DNA of 64,000 nucleotides from Rhizobium sp. C4 (GTDB lineage: Bacteria; Pseudomonadota; Alphaproteobacteria; Rhizobiales; Rhizobiaceae), in contig NZ_JAJNCX010000002.1 in assembly GCF_021026315.1 (NCBI RefSeq), forward strand, positions 124,001 to 188,000, given 5' to 3'. The first letter of the stretch is position 1. Each line of letters opens with the position of its first letter. Below the pieces are notes generated by a model, which was not told where the DNA came from, did not search any database, and was given only the letters and a program-made list of their open reading frames with translations. This document shows positions 45,329-54,883 of the stretch, piece after piece. The position numbers and the translations under genes were made by a program.

Positions 45329-45691
45329 TCAAACTTCGGGAATGGTGAGCGCCCGGCCCATGCGGGCCTCGACGCGCATGTATTTCCACAGGCGGTGATC
45401 CTCGTCGTCGACGACGATCGTGCGCAGCAGGTTGCAGGCGGCAATCACCGACTGGCGGCTCGGGAAATCGCACAGCATGTACCAGGTCCAGGGGAAGGAC
45501 GGCGAGGTGCCGACCTGCGTCTGGTCGTCGTCGAGCGTCCCGAGAACGGTCACGCCTTCGAGTTTCGCAACGCCGGACATGAAGGCCTCGGTTGCTTTCC
45601 AGACGCCGCCGATCTTGTTGAAGGGCAGGTCGAAAAAGGAAGGCTGAACGGCGAGGCAAAGAAGCGTGCGGATGGGTGTCGGTTCTGACAT
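45329..45691 (-). CDS. iacB: small protein of the indole-3-acetate operon (IacB-like)
   Basis: A 120-residue dimeric alpha/beta-barrel-like protein with no visible cofactor motif. Its size and its place between iacA and iacC match IacB. Its chemical role is not firmly known. The ATG at 45691 has AAAGGAAC upstream. Confidence 0.75.
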   Translation of the reverse strand: MSEPTPIRTLLCLAVQPSFFDLPFNKIGGVWKATEAFMSGVAKLEGVTVLGTLDDDQTQVGTSPSFPWTWYMLCDFPSRQSVIAACNLLRTIVVDDEDHRLWKYMRVEARMGRALTIPEV

Positions 45692-45716
45692 CAGTTTGTT
45701 CCTTTTCGAAAATTGT

Positions 45717-46856
45717 TCACGGATAGCCGGGTGGGGTCTGCTGGCCGAAGAGGGCGGCACCTGCCGCCTGCCAGCTGCCGGAATTGATGAAGGCATGCTG
45801 GGCGACGCAGGCGGCGTCGATCATCTTGCGGCCGAGCGGATGGCCGGTTGCCATGGCCTCCGAGCCGCCCATGACGAAGGCGAGGCGGGCGGCCTCTGCT
45901 CCATCCTGTGCTGCCTTGGAGGCGGTATGGCGCAGCCGCACCAGCGTCGGCCGATCGACCTCGCCATTCACCTGCATCTGCCGCCAGCCTTCCTCGATCG
46001 CATCGTAGAAGGCAGATCGTGCGCCCATCAGCAGGCCTTCGGCCTTGGCAAAATCGATCTGGATATAGGCACGGGCCGCAGGGCTCGGCGCGCCGGTGAC
46101 GGAGGCGCGGGCAAGCGCGTTGGTGTGAACCCAGTCGAGCGCCGAGCGGGCGGTGCCAAGCGCCACGACAGCGAGCACCTGGGCGGCGAGCGCCATGGCG
46201 GGGTAGCGGAAGATCAGGTCGTCCTGCTGCGGCGTGCCGCCGCGAATGAAGGTCCATTCCTCCGGCACGATCGCCTTGTCGACGACGATGTCATGACTTC
46301 CGGTGGCGCGGAGCCCCACCGTGTCCCAGGTCTCGGCAACTGTTGCCTTGGCACGCGGCAGAACGGCGGTGCGGGGGAGCGGGCTGTTCTCGCCCTCGAT
46401 CTTGATGCCCGCGCCGACGATATCGGCGCCCATGACGCCCGAGCCCCAGGGCCAGCGGCCCGAGACTTCCAGGCCGCCTTCCACGCGCCGCGCCGGCTGC
46501 GGCGGGAACATGGCACCGGCAAAGACCGTGTTCGGATCAGCGCCGTAGATCGCCGCATAGGTTTCCTTCGGAAGGGCTGCGAGATAGGTCGCCGAGACGC
46601 CGAAGCTTGCCACCCAGCCGGCGGATGCGTCGGCGGTGGAGATCTCCTCGATGAGGCGACAGAAATCCTGCGGAGCCAGTTCATCGCCGCCGAAACGCTT
46701 CGGCACGAAGGCGCGGTAGACGCCGATGGTCTGGAACTGCCGCACAATGTCCTTCGGAATGTGGCGCAGCGCCTGGAATTCCTCGGACCGCGCACGGATC
46801 TCGCCTTTCAGCGCGTCAAGCGCTGCGGCCGGGGCCGGAGGGGCATGATAATTCAT
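45717..46856 (-). CDS. iacA: acyl-CoA dehydrogenase-fold flavin monooxygenase (IacA-like)
   Basis: A 379-residue protein of the acyl-CoA dehydrogenase fold, group D monooxygenase type (IPKDIVRQF near the start, GWVASFG, GRWPWGSGV, GSHDIVVDKAIVPEEW, late MGGSEAMATGHPLGRKMIDA). IacA performs the first oxygenation of indole-3-acetate with reduced flavin from IacG. Its ribosome-binding site GAGGAATAA overlaps the iacH stop codon. Confidence 0.87.
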   Translation of the reverse strand: MNYHAPPAPAAALDALKGEIRARSEEFQALRHIPKDIVRQFQTIGVYRAFVPKRFGGDELAPQDFCRLIEEISTADASAGWVASFGVSATYLAALPKETYAAIYGADPNTVFAGAMFPPQPARRVEGGLEVSGRWPWGSGVMGADIVGAGIKIEGENSPLPRTAVLPRAKATVAETWDTVGLRATGSHDIVVDKAIVPEEWTFIRGGTPQQDDLIFRYPAMALAAQVLAVVALGTARSALDWVHTNALARASVTGAPSPAARAYIQIDFAKAEGLLMGARSAFYDAIEEGWRQMQVNGEVDRPTLVRLRHTASKAAQDGAEAARLAFVMGGSEAMATGHPLGRKMIDAACVAQHAFINSGSWQAAGAALFGQQTPPGYP

Positions 46857-46860
46857 CGTC

Positions 46861-48030
46861 TTATTCCTCCATCTGGAAAATCGGATTTGTGCTGGCGAGC
46901 CGGTGCGCCATGGCGATCAGCCGCGCATCAGCGCCTTTCGGCCCCACAAGCTGGATGCCGGAGGGCAGGCCGTCCGACGTTGCCGCCGGCAGCACGAGGG
47001 CCGGGTGGCCCGAGAGATTGAACGGGCGCAAATATTGCGTCAGCGTCAGCACTTTCGCCGGCTCGCCCGCTTCCGCCAGCAAAGGCGGCGCCAGCGGCAG
47101 GGCGGGCGTCAGCAGCAGGTCGAAACGCTCGAAAAGCGCATCGACATCCGCCGTGAAACGGGTCCGGATATCTTCCGCCTTTGCCATGTCGGCATCGGTG
47201 ACGTTCCGCGCGCCCTCAAGGCGCTTGCGCACATCGTCGCCGAGCAGGTCGGGACGCTCCATCAGCGCCGCATTGGCGACAAGCGTTTCGCGGGCAATGA
47301 TCGTCATGCCGGCCTTGAAGGCCTCAGCCAGCAGCGGCAGGTCGATATCCTCGATCACACCGTCTTCTCCGACCTCGACGGACAACATCGCCTCGGCCAT
47401 GCGTGGCTCAATGCTTCCATCCAGCCGCAGGCGGGCGATGCGGAGCGGGCCGTTACATGTCTCTGCCTGAAAACTTGGATCGATGGCGCGCATGGCGCGC
47501 TCGATCATGGAAAGCGTGCGGGCGAAGGGGCCGATGCAATCGAGTGTCGATTGCGCCGGCAGCGCGCCCTTGCGGCTGACACGGCCAAATGCCGGCTTGA
47601 AGCCGATTACGCCGCAGCAAATGGCCGGCTGGCGCACCGAGCCGCCCGTATCCGTGCCGATGGCGAAATCGACGAGGCCGGCGGCAGTCGCGGCAGCGGA
47701 CCCCGAGGACGAACCACCGGGAATGCGGTCGGGAAAGCGCGGATTGACCGGTGTTCCCTCGAAACCGTTAATGCCGGTCATGCCATAGGCCAGCTCATGC
47801 ATCTTCGTTTTGCCGATGATGTGGCAGCCAGAGGCGATGAGGTTCGTGACGACATCGGCATTTGCGTTTGCGGGTGCGGCATCAGCCAGCGCTTGCGAGC
47901 CGCAGCGCGTCACCATGCCCTCGATATCGAGGCAATCCTTTATGGCGACCGCAGCGCCGTCCTTTGCGCCGATCGCAAAACGGGACACGAATGCGCCATG
48001 GGCGTCTTGATGGCTGGTTTCTTCTGACAT
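46861..48030 (-). CDS. iacH: amidase-signature hydrolase (IacH-like)
   Basis: A 389-residue amidase-signature protein. The Ser-Ser-Lys triad is Lys31, Ser107 (GGSSSGSA) and Ser131 (DTGGSVRQPA), with the spacing of the family. IacH is conserved in indole-acetate clusters and may hydrolyse a ring-opened amide or indole-acetyl conjugate. It is the first gene of the operon; two TTACG...CG elements lie between it and iacI. The start has a weak ribosome-binding site. Confidence 0.85.
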   Translation of the reverse strand: MSEETSHQDAHGAFVSRFAIGAKDGAAVAIKDCLDIEGMVTRCGSQALADAAPANANADVVTNLIASGCHIIGKTKMHELAYGMTGINGFEGTPVNPRFPDRIPGGSSSGSAAATAAGLVDFAIGTDTGGSVRQPAICCGVIGFKPAFGRVSRKGALPAQSTLDCIGPFARTLSMIERAMRAIDPSFQAETCNGPLRIARLRLDGSIEPRMAEAMLSVEVGEDGVIEDIDLPLLAEAFKAGMTIIARETLVANAALMERPDLLGDDVRKRLEGARNVTDADMAKAEDIRTRFTADVDALFERFDLLLTPALPLAPPLLAEAGEPAKVLTLTQYLRPFNLSGHPALVLPAATSDGLPSGIQLVGPKGADARLIAMAHRLASTNPIFQMEE

Positions 48031-48064
48031 TGCACAGTCGGACGTTTTGCCCGTTCCCCATTTA

Positions 48065-48084
48065 TTACGTGAAGATTACCGTAA
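48065..48084. promoter_or_regulatory. TTACG...CGTAA element, iacH promoter
   Basis: The 20 bases begin TTACGTGAA and end ATTACCGTAA, with inverted TTACG/CGTAA arms. It lies 35 bases upstream of the iacH start. Related copies: 48325-48344, 52427-52446, 54884-54903 and a half site at 52345-52352. The LysR regulator at 52469 is the likely ligand. Confidence 0.6.
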
Positions 48085-48324
48085 CTTTGAGGACTGTCAA
48101 TTGACGAAGTTGAGAAATTTAAAAATTATTATTCTAAATCAATTACTTGAAACACAGAAAGCGGCACCGCCTTTTTGGCGGAACCGTTCATGGAGTGCCT
48201 GATCATGCTCAAATTTCCTGCGCCACCGCTTCAAAAAGAGTAGCGCGCAGATAAATCTATAACACGCTTGCTGCGCGATCATTCTTGCAGAATCCGGAAA
48301 AGTGTTTTCCATCCGCCCGGCAAA

Positions 48325-48344
48325 TTACGTGAATATTACCGCTT
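48325..48344. promoter_or_regulatory. TTACG...CG element, iacI promoter
   Basis: Matches the 48065 element at 16 of the first 17 bases (TTACGTGAA, then ATTACCG); the last three bases differ. About 84 bases upstream of iacI. Confidence 0.6.
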
Positions 48345-48427
48345 GACGCTTGTCATGCCGGGGCTAGGATTTTCGCGGAAGGCGCGCCCGCTGACGGGCC
48401 GAAGCGTCCGTGAACGGGATAACCATC

Positions 48428-48994
48428 ATGACTCTTGAGACAGATATCGCGGCACTCGTGCGCCGCATCGAAACGCTGGAAGCCGAGGCTGATATCCGCC
48501 GCATTCAGGCGCGCTACATGTTCCTCTGCGATACGCCCAACCCGGAATTCGGCGTGGCGGACGATGCCGAACGCATCGAACTGATCATGCAGCTCTACAC
48601 CGAAGACGCGGTATGGGAAGGTGTCGGCGAATATTACGACAACCAGTTCGGCCGCGCCGTGGGCGCTGCCGCCATCCGCAAGCATTTCCAGGGCTTCTGG
48701 GGCGGCAAGACCGATCCGGCCCTGATCCTGAACTGCCATTATCTGACCTCGGAACAGATCCACGTCCACGCAAACGGCACGACGGCGGACGGCCAGTGGG
48801 TGCATATGCAGCCCTGGCTCTTTTCCGACGGCAAGGCGCTGCTGCGCTCCTCGCGTCTGAACAACACGTTCCGCAAGGAGCCGGATGGCGTGTGGAAGAT
48901 CACCCGCACCCGCACCGAAAACGTCTTCGTCGCGCCGCTGCCCGCCACCTGGGCCTCGGACTATCCGTCGAAATCGATGCTCATGAAGCCTTGA
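48428..48994 (+). CDS. iacI: SnoaL-like small protein (IacI-like)
   Basis: A 188-residue NTF2/SnoaL-fold protein (ADIRRIQARYMFLCD, YTEDAVWEG, late VWKITRTRTENVF). Proteins of this type occur as IacI in indole-acetate clusters; the role is not settled. I use the ATG at 48428 with GGGA upstream over a GTG at 48410. It is divergent from iacH. Confidence 0.75.
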   Translation: MTLETDIAALVRRIETLEAEADIRRIQARYMFLCDTPNPEFGVADDAERIELIMQLYTEDAVWEGVGEYYDNQFGRAVGAAAIRKHFQGFWGGKTDPALILNCHYLTSEQIHVHANGTTADGQWVHMQPWLFSDGKALLRSSRLNNTFRKEPDGVWKITRTRTENVFVAPLPATWASDYPSKSMLMKP

Positions 48995-49000
48995 TGAGGC

Positions 49001-49037
49001 AAGGGCCGCGCCCCGGAACGAACCGGGCGCGACCCTT
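49001..49037. terminator. terminator-like hairpin between iacI and the GMC gene
   Basis: An imperfect stem of about 14 bases (49001-49016 with 49023-49037) in the gap between convergent genes. It starts AAGGG and ends CCCTT with a weak T tract. Confidence 0.55.
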
Positions 49038-49048
49038 CATCCCTGTAT

Positions 49049-50623
49049 TCAGTGCGTTCCGTGACGTGCGGCCTTGATCATGTCTGCGGCCTTTTCCGCA
49101 ATCATGATTGTGGGCGCGTTTGTGTTGCCCGATGGGACCGACGGGATGATGGAGGCATCGACCACCCTGAGACCCTTGACGCCACGGACCCGCAATTGCG
49201 GATCCACCACCGAATTGGCGCTGACGCCCATGGCGCAGGTGCCGACCTGATGGTGATAGCTGCCGACGGCCGAGCGGGCGTAATCGGCGAGGCTGGCATC
49301 GTCGTCACGCATTGGACCCGGATAGACCTCCTGTTTGACCCAGCTCTTCAGCGCTGGCTGGGCGACGATCTCCCGGATCTGGCGCATTGAGGTGATCAGC
49401 GTGCGCACGTCATAGTCGGTCGCCAGCAGATTGGGGTCGAGATGCAAGGGATCGTTGACATCGGCACCCGTCAGTCGCAATTCACCGCGCGATGTCGGCC
49501 GTATACCGGCGGCATGCAGGGTGAATGCGTTCATCGGCCCCTCCTGACCCGGCGCATAGGCGGGCACGGAGAAGAACAGCGGCTGAATGTCCGGGACCAC
49601 CACGGACGGATGGGACTTCAGGAAGGCGTGAACCTGCATCGGAGGCACAGACGGATCCGTCGGGAAAGGATAATCCTCGCGCGATTCAAAGATCATCGGC
49701 AGGAAGGTGTGGTCGTGCAGGTTTTGACCCACGCCCGGCAAATCGACGATGGTTTCGATATCGAATTCGGCCAGATGCGCGGCCGGGCCGATGCCGGACA
49801 GCATGAGGATACGCGGGCTCTCCATCGTTCCGGACGAAAGCACCGCCTCGTGGTTGACGCCAACCTCGAAACTTTCATGGCCACGGCGGCATTTTACACC
49901 CGTCACCTGACCATTCTTGATCAGCAGCTTTTCGACCCGCGTCCCGGATGCGACGGTGAGGTTCGGTCGATCCCGGACCGGGTTGATGAAGGCTGCTGCA
50001 GTGGAGGCGCGCTCGCCATTGCGCGTGTTGAACTGGATCCGGCTGATGCCGTCCAAGGCAGCGCCGTTATAGTCCGGATTGTAAGGAACGCCCGCCTGTT
50101 GCGCCGCTTCGACCAGCGCATCCATGACGGGATGCGCGGCATAGTCGGTGGTGACGTGCAACGGACCACCGGCACCGTGCCATTCATCCGCACCACGATC
50201 AAAATCTTCCGACTTGCGGAAATAGGGTAGAACGTTGGCCCAGTCCCAGCCATGGCAGCCGGCATGCGCCCAGGCATTGTAGTCTGCCGCGTGGCCACGG
50301 ACGTAAATCATGCCGTTCATTGCCGAGGAACCGCCGATGACCTTGCCGCGCGGCCAGTAGATCTGGCGGCCGTGACAATGCTTTTGCGGCGTCGTGGAGT
50401 AGCCCCAGTCATAATCCGAAAACCAGATTTCGATAACCCGCAGCGGTGTCGAGACCATGCCGGGCGTGTCGCCATGGCCCCCTTCCAGCAGGAGAACGCT
50501 GACATTCTCGTCCTCGCTGAGCCGTGCGGCCAGTGTGCAACCCGCAGAACCACCACCGCAGATCACGTAGTCGAATGCCTGCCCCGCGATAGGGGCCGGT
50601 GTAAAGTTGGCATTGTTTGTCAT
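49049..50623 (-). CDS. GMC family FAD oxidoreductase (choline/alcohol dehydrogenase-like)
   Basis: A 524-residue GMC flavoprotein. The FAD loop is [21 protein letters not shown] signature blocks [17 protein letters not shown] and [17 protein letters not shown] follow; the catalytic His is in [12 protein letters not shown]. It oxidises a primary alcohol. Beside an aldehyde dehydrogenase and the iac operon, an aromatic alcohol such as tryptophol or phenylethanol is a likely substrate; choline is an alternative. The ATG at 50623 follows GGGGA. Confidence 0.83.
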   Translation of the reverse strand: MTNNANFTPAPIAGQAFDYVICGGGSAGCTLAARLSEDENVSVLLLEGGHGDTPGMVSTPLRVIEIWFSDYDWGYSTTPQKHCHGRQIYWPRGKVIGGSSAMNGMIYVRGHAADYNAWAHAGCHGWDWANVLPYFRKSEDFDRGADEWHGAGGPLHVTTDYAAHPVMDALVEAAQQAGVPYNPDYNGAALDGISRIQFNTRNGERASTAAAFINPVRDRPNLTVASGTRVEKLLIKNGQVTGVKCRRGHESFEVGVNHEAVLSSGTMESPRILMLSGIGPAAHLAEFDIETIVDLPGVGQNLHDHTFLPMIFESREDYPFPTDPSVPPMQVHAFLKSHPSVVVPDIQPLFFSVPAYAPGQEGPMNAFTLHAAGIRPTSRGELRLTGADVNDPLHLDPNLLATDYDVRTLITSMRQIREIVAQPALKSWVKQEVYPGPMRDDDASLADYARSAVGSYHHQVGTCAMGVSANSVVDPQLRVRGVKGLRVVDASIIPSVPSGNTNAPTIMIAEKAADMIKAARHGTH

Positions 50624-50687
50624 GATCGAGTTCCCCATTATGAACATGTTTCATCGAGCGCCTGGACGAACCAGCCGCTTGGAAATA

Positions 50688-50710
50688 CCCGACCGGACTT
50701 GCCGGTCGGG
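50688..50710. terminator. hairpin between the aldehyde dehydrogenase and GMC genes
   Basis: A perfect nine-base stem (50688-50696 with 50702-50710), five-base loop, followed on the minus strand by TATTT. It may attenuate read-through from the dehydrogenase gene. Confidence 0.4.
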
Positions 50711-50725
50711 CCAATGTTTCGGGTG

Positions 50726-52234
50726 TCAGCGGTAGGCGATGCAGACCGACTTGGTTTCCAGATAGTTCTCCAGCGCGCGGCTGCCGTGTTCGCGGCCGAT
50801 GCCGGATTGCTTGAAGCCGCCGAAGGGCATGTTCTGGTCAGGGATATTGTGGCTGTTGACCCAGACCGTGCCGGCCTGGATCTTCGGCACATAGCGCATG
50901 ACCTTGTTGAGATCGTTCGTCCAGATCGAGGCGCCGAGACCGTAGCGGGTATCGTTGGCAAGGCGGACCGCCTCATCGGGATCCTCGAAGGGCGAGATCG
51001 TGACGACCGGGCCGAAGACCTCGTCCTGCATGAGCGCCATGTCCTGCCGCACATCGGTGAAGAGTTCGGGCGCGACGAAGAAGCCCTTGTCAGGTGCGCT
51101 TGCGCCGAGCAGCGGCGTCGCGCCTTCATCGATGCCGCGGGCGATGCAGGCCTTCACATGGGCCTGATGCTTGGCGGAGACGACCGGGTTGATGTGGTTG
51201 CGCGGGTCGAGGCCGGAGCCGATGGAAAGGCTGCGCGTGACATTCGTAATGACGTCGAGCGCCTTTTCGTAAATGCCCTTCTGGATGTAGATGCGCGTGC
51301 CGGCACAGCAGGTCTGTCCGGTGTTGAAGAAGACGCCGATGCCGGCGGCAGCGCCCAGAAGCTCGAGATCCATGTCGTCGAACATGATCATCGGCGCCTT
51401 GCCGCCGAGTTCGAGCGTCACGCGCTTCATATCCTTCATGGCCTGCACGCCGATCAGCTTGCCGGTCTCGGTCGAGCCGGTAAAGGTGATCTTGGCGACG
51501 CCGGGATGGGCGACCAGAGCCGCGCCCGCCGTCTCGCCCATGCCGGTGACGACATTGACGACACCTTCGGGGAAACCGGCCTCGCGGCACAGTTCGACAA
51601 GGCGGATCGAGGTCAGCGGCGTTTCCTCGGCCGGCTTCAGCACGACCGTGCAGCCGGCAGCCAGCGCCGGCGCGATCTTCCAGCTCGCCATGTTGAGCGG
51701 GAAGTTCCACGGTGTGATGGCCGCGACGACGCCGACGGGCTCCTTGCGCGTCTGCGCCTGATAGCGCATGCCCGGCGGAATGGCGATCGAGACGTCGAGC
51801 GTCGTGCCTTCGATCTTCGTGGCGGCGCCCGCCATGTAGCGGAAATATTCGGCCGAAGACTGCACTTCGATCAGGCGCGACAGCATGATCGACTTGCCCT
51901 GGTTCAGCGTTTCAAGCTGCGCCAGTTCTTCGCCATTGGCCTCGATGAGATCGGCCAGCTTGAGCATGAGAGCCTGGCGCTGGACCGGCAGCATTCTGGA
52001 CCACGGGCCTTCAAAGGCTGCGGCGGCTGCCTTCACTGCGCGGTCGACATCGGCGGCGTCGCAGGACGGTACATGGGCCAGAACCTCGCCCGTTGCCGGG
52101 TTGGAAACCGGATAGGTGGCACCGGACACTGCACCGGAAGACTGGCCTCCAATGAGGACCTGCGGCGATTTCAGAAAGTCGCCGACGGTTGCGGACACCG
52201 TTTCGACGACGCTGTCGGGTTGGGAAATATGCAT
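50726..52234 (-). CDS. aldehyde dehydrogenase (phenylacetaldehyde/indole-acetaldehyde type)
   Basis: A 502-residue NAD aldehyde dehydrogenase with the LELGGKAP glutamate and the nucleophile in GQTCCAGTR. The overall form is like phenylacetaldehyde dehydrogenase. In context it would oxidise indole-3-acetaldehyde (from tryptamine or tryptophol) to indole-3-acetate for the iac operon. The start has GAGGG upstream, and the divergent LysR gene may control it through TTACGTGA-type sites in the gap. Confidence 0.85.
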   Translation of the reverse strand: MHISQPDSVVETVSATVGDFLKSPQVLIGGQSSGAVSGATYPVSNPATGEVLAHVPSCDAADVDRAVKAAAAAFEGPWSRMLPVQRQALMLKLADLIEANGEELAQLETLNQGKSIMLSRLIEVQSSAEYFRYMAGAATKIEGTTLDVSIAIPPGMRYQAQTRKEPVGVVAAITPWNFPLNMASWKIAPALAAGCTVVLKPAEETPLTSIRLVELCREAGFPEGVVNVVTGMGETAGAALVAHPGVAKITFTGSTETGKLIGVQAMKDMKRVTLELGGKAPMIMFDDMDLELLGAAAGIGVFFNTGQTCCAGTRIYIQKGIYEKALDVITNVTRSLSIGSGLDPRNHINPVVSAKHQAHVKACIARGIDEGATPLLGASAPDKGFFVAPELFTDVRQDMALMQDEVFGPVVTISPFEDPDEAVRLANDTRYGLGASIWTNDLNKVMRYVPKIQAGTVWVNSHNIPDQNMPFGGFKQSGIGREHGSRALENYLETKSVCIAYR

Positions 52235-52344
52235 GTTGGTCCCTCTGTAAGTTCTTGTTGTTTGATGTTTTCTTTGTTTTCAGGAAAGGCTTGAGCCCTT
52301 TCATGCTCGGGCTTTAGCCTCTCATTGTCTTGATGAGTGATAAA

Positions 52345-52352
52345 TCACGTAA
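52345..52352. promoter_or_regulatory. half site of the TTACGTGA element, ALDH/LysR promoter
   Basis: TCACGTAA, the reverse complement of TTACGTGA, lies about 110 bases upstream of the aldehyde dehydrogenase start. Weak alone, but it repeats the first eight bases of the iac element. Confidence 0.35.
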
Positions 52353-52426
52353 GTTGGAAAACTCTGTTGCGGCGTTCGCAAAAATTCCGCTGCTCTTCTC
52401 AGACAGCTCTTGCGCTTCATCAAAAT

Positions 52427-52446
52427 TTAGATGAACATTACCGTAA
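52427..52446. promoter_or_regulatory. TTAGA...CGTAA element, LysR promoter
   Basis: Ends ATTACCGTAA exactly as the iacH element does and differs in two bases of the left arm (TTAGATGAAC). It lies 22 bases upstream of the LysR start, fitting autoregulation. Confidence 0.6.
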
Positions 52447-52468
52447 TAAAAGGGGAGCTAAGAATGCC

Positions 52469-53413
52469 ATGGATCGCTTTACCGAACTGGAAGTGTTCAC
52501 CCGGATTGCGGACGAGGCCAGCCTGACGCGGGCGGCCGATCTGCTCGGGCTCTCGGTTTCCGGCGTCAGCCGCTGTCTGACGAGCCTCGAAAACCGGCTG
52601 GGTGTGCGCCTCGTCCAGCGCACGACGCGGCAATTGTCGCTGACGCTGGAGGGCGAACGCTTTGCCTCAAAGGCGCGCGAAATCCTCGGAACTCTCAATG
52701 CCGCGGAAGAAAGCATCAGCGTCGTCAAGGCCGAACCGCTCGGCACGCTGAAGGTCGGCGCGTCGCTGGCCTTTTCACTCCTTCATCTTCTGCCTGTCAT
52801 CCGGCAGTTCAAGATCGATCACCCGGCGGTGCAGGTCGATCTGCAGATCTCGAACCGCTATTGTGATCTCATCGAAAGCGGGCTCGATCTGGCGATCCGG
52901 ACACGGCGTGTCGAGGCGGACAGTTCGGTCACCATGCGAAAGCTCGCCGAGGTGCCGCGGATCCTGGCTGCATCGCCGGCCTATCTTGAGGCCCATGGTG
53001 TGCCGGGCGATCCGGACGAGCTGGAGCATCATGCCATGCTACTCTACACGCTGTCCGACGACTGGGAGAATCTGACCTTTCAGCGCAACGGCGTGACCAG
53101 ACGCGTGGCTGTGTGTGGCGAGATGACCTGCAATGATGGAGTGGCGCTGAAACATGCGGCCTTGGACGGCATGGGCATCATGGTCCAGCCTGCCTATGTC
53201 GTTCAGGCCGAACTGGAGGCCGGGCGGCTTGTCGAAGTCCTGCCGGGCTGGCGGCTGCAGCCGCTGACCATGAATGTAGCCTTCCCGACGCGCGCGCATC
53301 TGCCGGCGCGCACCCGGCTTTTCATCGACGCGCTGGTGCGCTACGTCCGCGAAAACGATCTCGAACAGGCTTGGAGCAGCGAACCTGACCTTCCGGCCCG
53401 CGCCTCCGCCTGA
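52469..53413 (+). CDS. LysR family regulator (likely of the iac/ALDH genes)
   Basis: A 314-residue LysR regulator: HTH at about residues 3-62 (SLTRAADLLGLSVSGVSRCLTSLE) and a substrate-binding domain ending about 290. Known iac clusters are often controlled by a MarR protein (IacR), which is not present here. A CGTAA element overlaps its promoter and recurs at iacH, iacI and the AraC/permease gap. The ATG at 52469 is 12 bases after GGGGAG. Confidence 0.87.
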   Translation: MDRFTELEVFTRIADEASLTRAADLLGLSVSGVSRCLTSLENRLGVRLVQRTTRQLSLTLEGERFASKAREILGTLNAAEESISVVKAEPLGTLKVGASLAFSLLHLLPVIRQFKIDHPAVQVDLQISNRYCDLIESGLDLAIRTRRVEADSSVTMRKLAEVPRILAASPAYLEAHGVPGDPDELEHHAMLLYTLSDDWENLTFQRNGVTRRVAVCGEMTCNDGVALKHAALDGMGIMVQPAYVVQAELEAGRLVEVLPGWRLQPLTMNVAFPTRAHLPARTRLFIDALVRYVRENDLEQAWSSEPDLPARASA

Positions 53414-53445
53414 CCTTGCATTCACAACCATTCAAAGGCCTGCCC

Positions 53446-53829
53446 ATGTCTGCCACCACCGCCTATGTCGAACACACGGCTTTCTTTGTTCGCGATATCG
53501 TGCCTCTCATCGACTTCTTCGCCGAGGTGCTGGGCATGGGTGTCACCAAGCTTGATGGCGATCCGAGCGCCCCGAGCCAGGTCTGGCTGCAGGGCGGCAT
53601 CCAATTGATCGCGGCCCCGGATTTCGCCGGCCCCGAAGGCCGCTTCGGCCATCTCGGCATTGTCTGCAAGGATGTCCCGGCGGCCATCGCAGCGGCGCGT
53701 GCGCGGGGAGCGGTCTCGACCGCCAAGGGCGATCACTGGCTGCTTCTGGAAAACGGCATCCTGCTGGAACTCCTGCCGGAGAAGAACAACGCGGTCGAGA
53801 TCATCCGCAGCCTCGATCCGCGGATCTAG
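53446..53829 (+). CDS. VOC family small protein (glyoxalase-like)
   Basis: A 127-residue single-module VOC protein (EHTAFFVRDIVPLIDFFAEVLGM, FGHLGIVCKDV, ILLELLPE). It keeps His and Glu at the usual metal positions but too little is visible to name a reaction. It follows the LysR gene by 32 bases on the same strand and may be cotranscribed. Confidence 0.7.
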   Translation: MSATTAYVEHTAFFVRDIVPLIDFFAEVLGMGVTKLDGDPSAPSQVWLQGGIQLIAAPDFAGPEGRFGHLGIVCKDVPAAIAAARARGAVSTAKGDHWLLLENGILLELLPEKNNAVEIIRSLDPRI

Positions 53830-53831
53830 AT

Positions 53832-54857
53832 CTATTTTCCTGTCCGTGACGGAGCATGGCCGGTCCAGGTCTTGAAGGCCCGGCCGAAGACGGCGCTGTC
53901 GGCATAGCCGAGCGTCTGGGCGACTTCGGCAATTGATGTCTTCTTGCCAGCCGAAAGCAGATGGTCGGCGAGATCGCGCCGATGCGCCTCTGTCAGGCTG
54001 CGCACGCTTGTGCCCTCGCGCTCAAGCTGCCGCTGCAGCGTGCGCGCATTCATCCCCAGTTCCTCCGCCAGAAAGCCGACCGTCACAGGGCGACGACCGA
54101 CATAATGTTCGATCAGCGCGGTTACCTTCGACGTCAGGCTCTGCCCGACTTCCGTTTCCCCGATCAGATCCTCGACATGGCGCTCAAGGATGGCGGCCAG
54201 TTCTCTGTTGTCGCTGCGATAGACGCGGGTTATGTCTTCCTTGCGCATGATGATGCGGTTGCTCGACTGCCGGAACAGGACGGGCGCGCGGAAAATCCGG
54301 CGCAGGATATCGGCGTCCGCCGGCGCATCATGCTCGAAATGCACCTCTTCCGGCTTCCAGCCTGAGGAGAAGTTGGAGCGCACGAGCTGACAACTCGCGG
54401 CCAGCGAATATTCCGCATCCTGCCGACGTGGCCAGATCGACTGGTCGGCAATCCGGTAGGTCCAGACATAGCTCTCGCCGTCCTCGACGAAATTGGAGCT
54501 CGTGGAATTCTGCAATGAGTTGACGAATTTCGAGATCCGCTCGAAGCCATCCTTGATGGTCGGCGACAGCGAGAACAGCATGCCAAGCGGGCCGATGTCT
54601 GCCGGCTTGAAGGCCGAACCGAGCTTGGCACCGAAGAAGGGATCGTCCAGCGCCTCTGCCGCATCCTCGAAAAAGGCAATGAAGCGCTGCAGCGGGATCA
54701 CGGCGTAAGGGTCTTCGAGCAGAGATTGCGAGAGCCTGTGGCGCGCCAGAAGCACGCGCGCCTTCTCCTGCCGCTTGTCAAACTGGTGGATCAGCGGCGT
54801 GATCGCGGCCACGCGAATGAAGGCGACATTTCCGGTCCGGCGGTGCGCTTCCTTCAT
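53832..54857 (-). CDS. AraC family regulator
   Basis: A 341-residue regulator with an N-terminal arabinose-binding-like domain of the OruR type and a C-terminal double HTH (FLAEELGMNARTLQRQLEREG, EVAQTLGYADSAVFGRAFKTWTG). The ATG at 54857 has GGAG upstream; the longer frame to 54944 crosses the promoter. It diverges from the permease/amine-oxidase operon and probably activates it. Confidence 0.85.
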   Translation of the reverse strand: MKEAHRRTGNVAFIRVAAITPLIHQFDKRQEKARVLLARHRLSQSLLEDPYAVIPLQRFIAFFEDAAEALDDPFFGAKLGSAFKPADIGPLGMLFSLSPTIKDGFERISKFVNSLQNSTSSNFVEDGESYVWTYRIADQSIWPRRQDAEYSLAASCQLVRSNFSSGWKPEEVHFEHDAPADADILRRIFRAPVLFRQSSNRIIMRKEDITRVYRSDNRELAAILERHVEDLIGETEVGQSLTSKVTALIEHYVGRRPVTVGFLAEELGMNARTLQRQLEREGTSVRSLTEAHRRDLADHLLSAGKKTSIAEVAQTLGYADSAVFGRAFKTWTGHAPSRTGK

Positions 54858-54883
54858 GCCACGGCTCCAAGCCTGTATGAATA

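Larger units (their letters stand above)
48031..48427. other. 397-base divergent promoter region of iacH and iacI
   Basis: AT-rich near 48100-48165 and holding two copies of a 20-base element at 48065-48084 and 48325-48344. A degenerate stretch at about 48180-48310 (TGATCATGCTC, TCCGGAAAAGTG) resembles scattered intergenic repeats common in Rhizobiaceae. No coding frame is convincing. Confidence 0.55.

Noticed and set aside
50252-52294. Long plus-strand frame opposite the GMC and aldehyde dehydrogenase genes
   Set aside because: No recognisable domain; the two minus-strand genes have all catalytic motifs.
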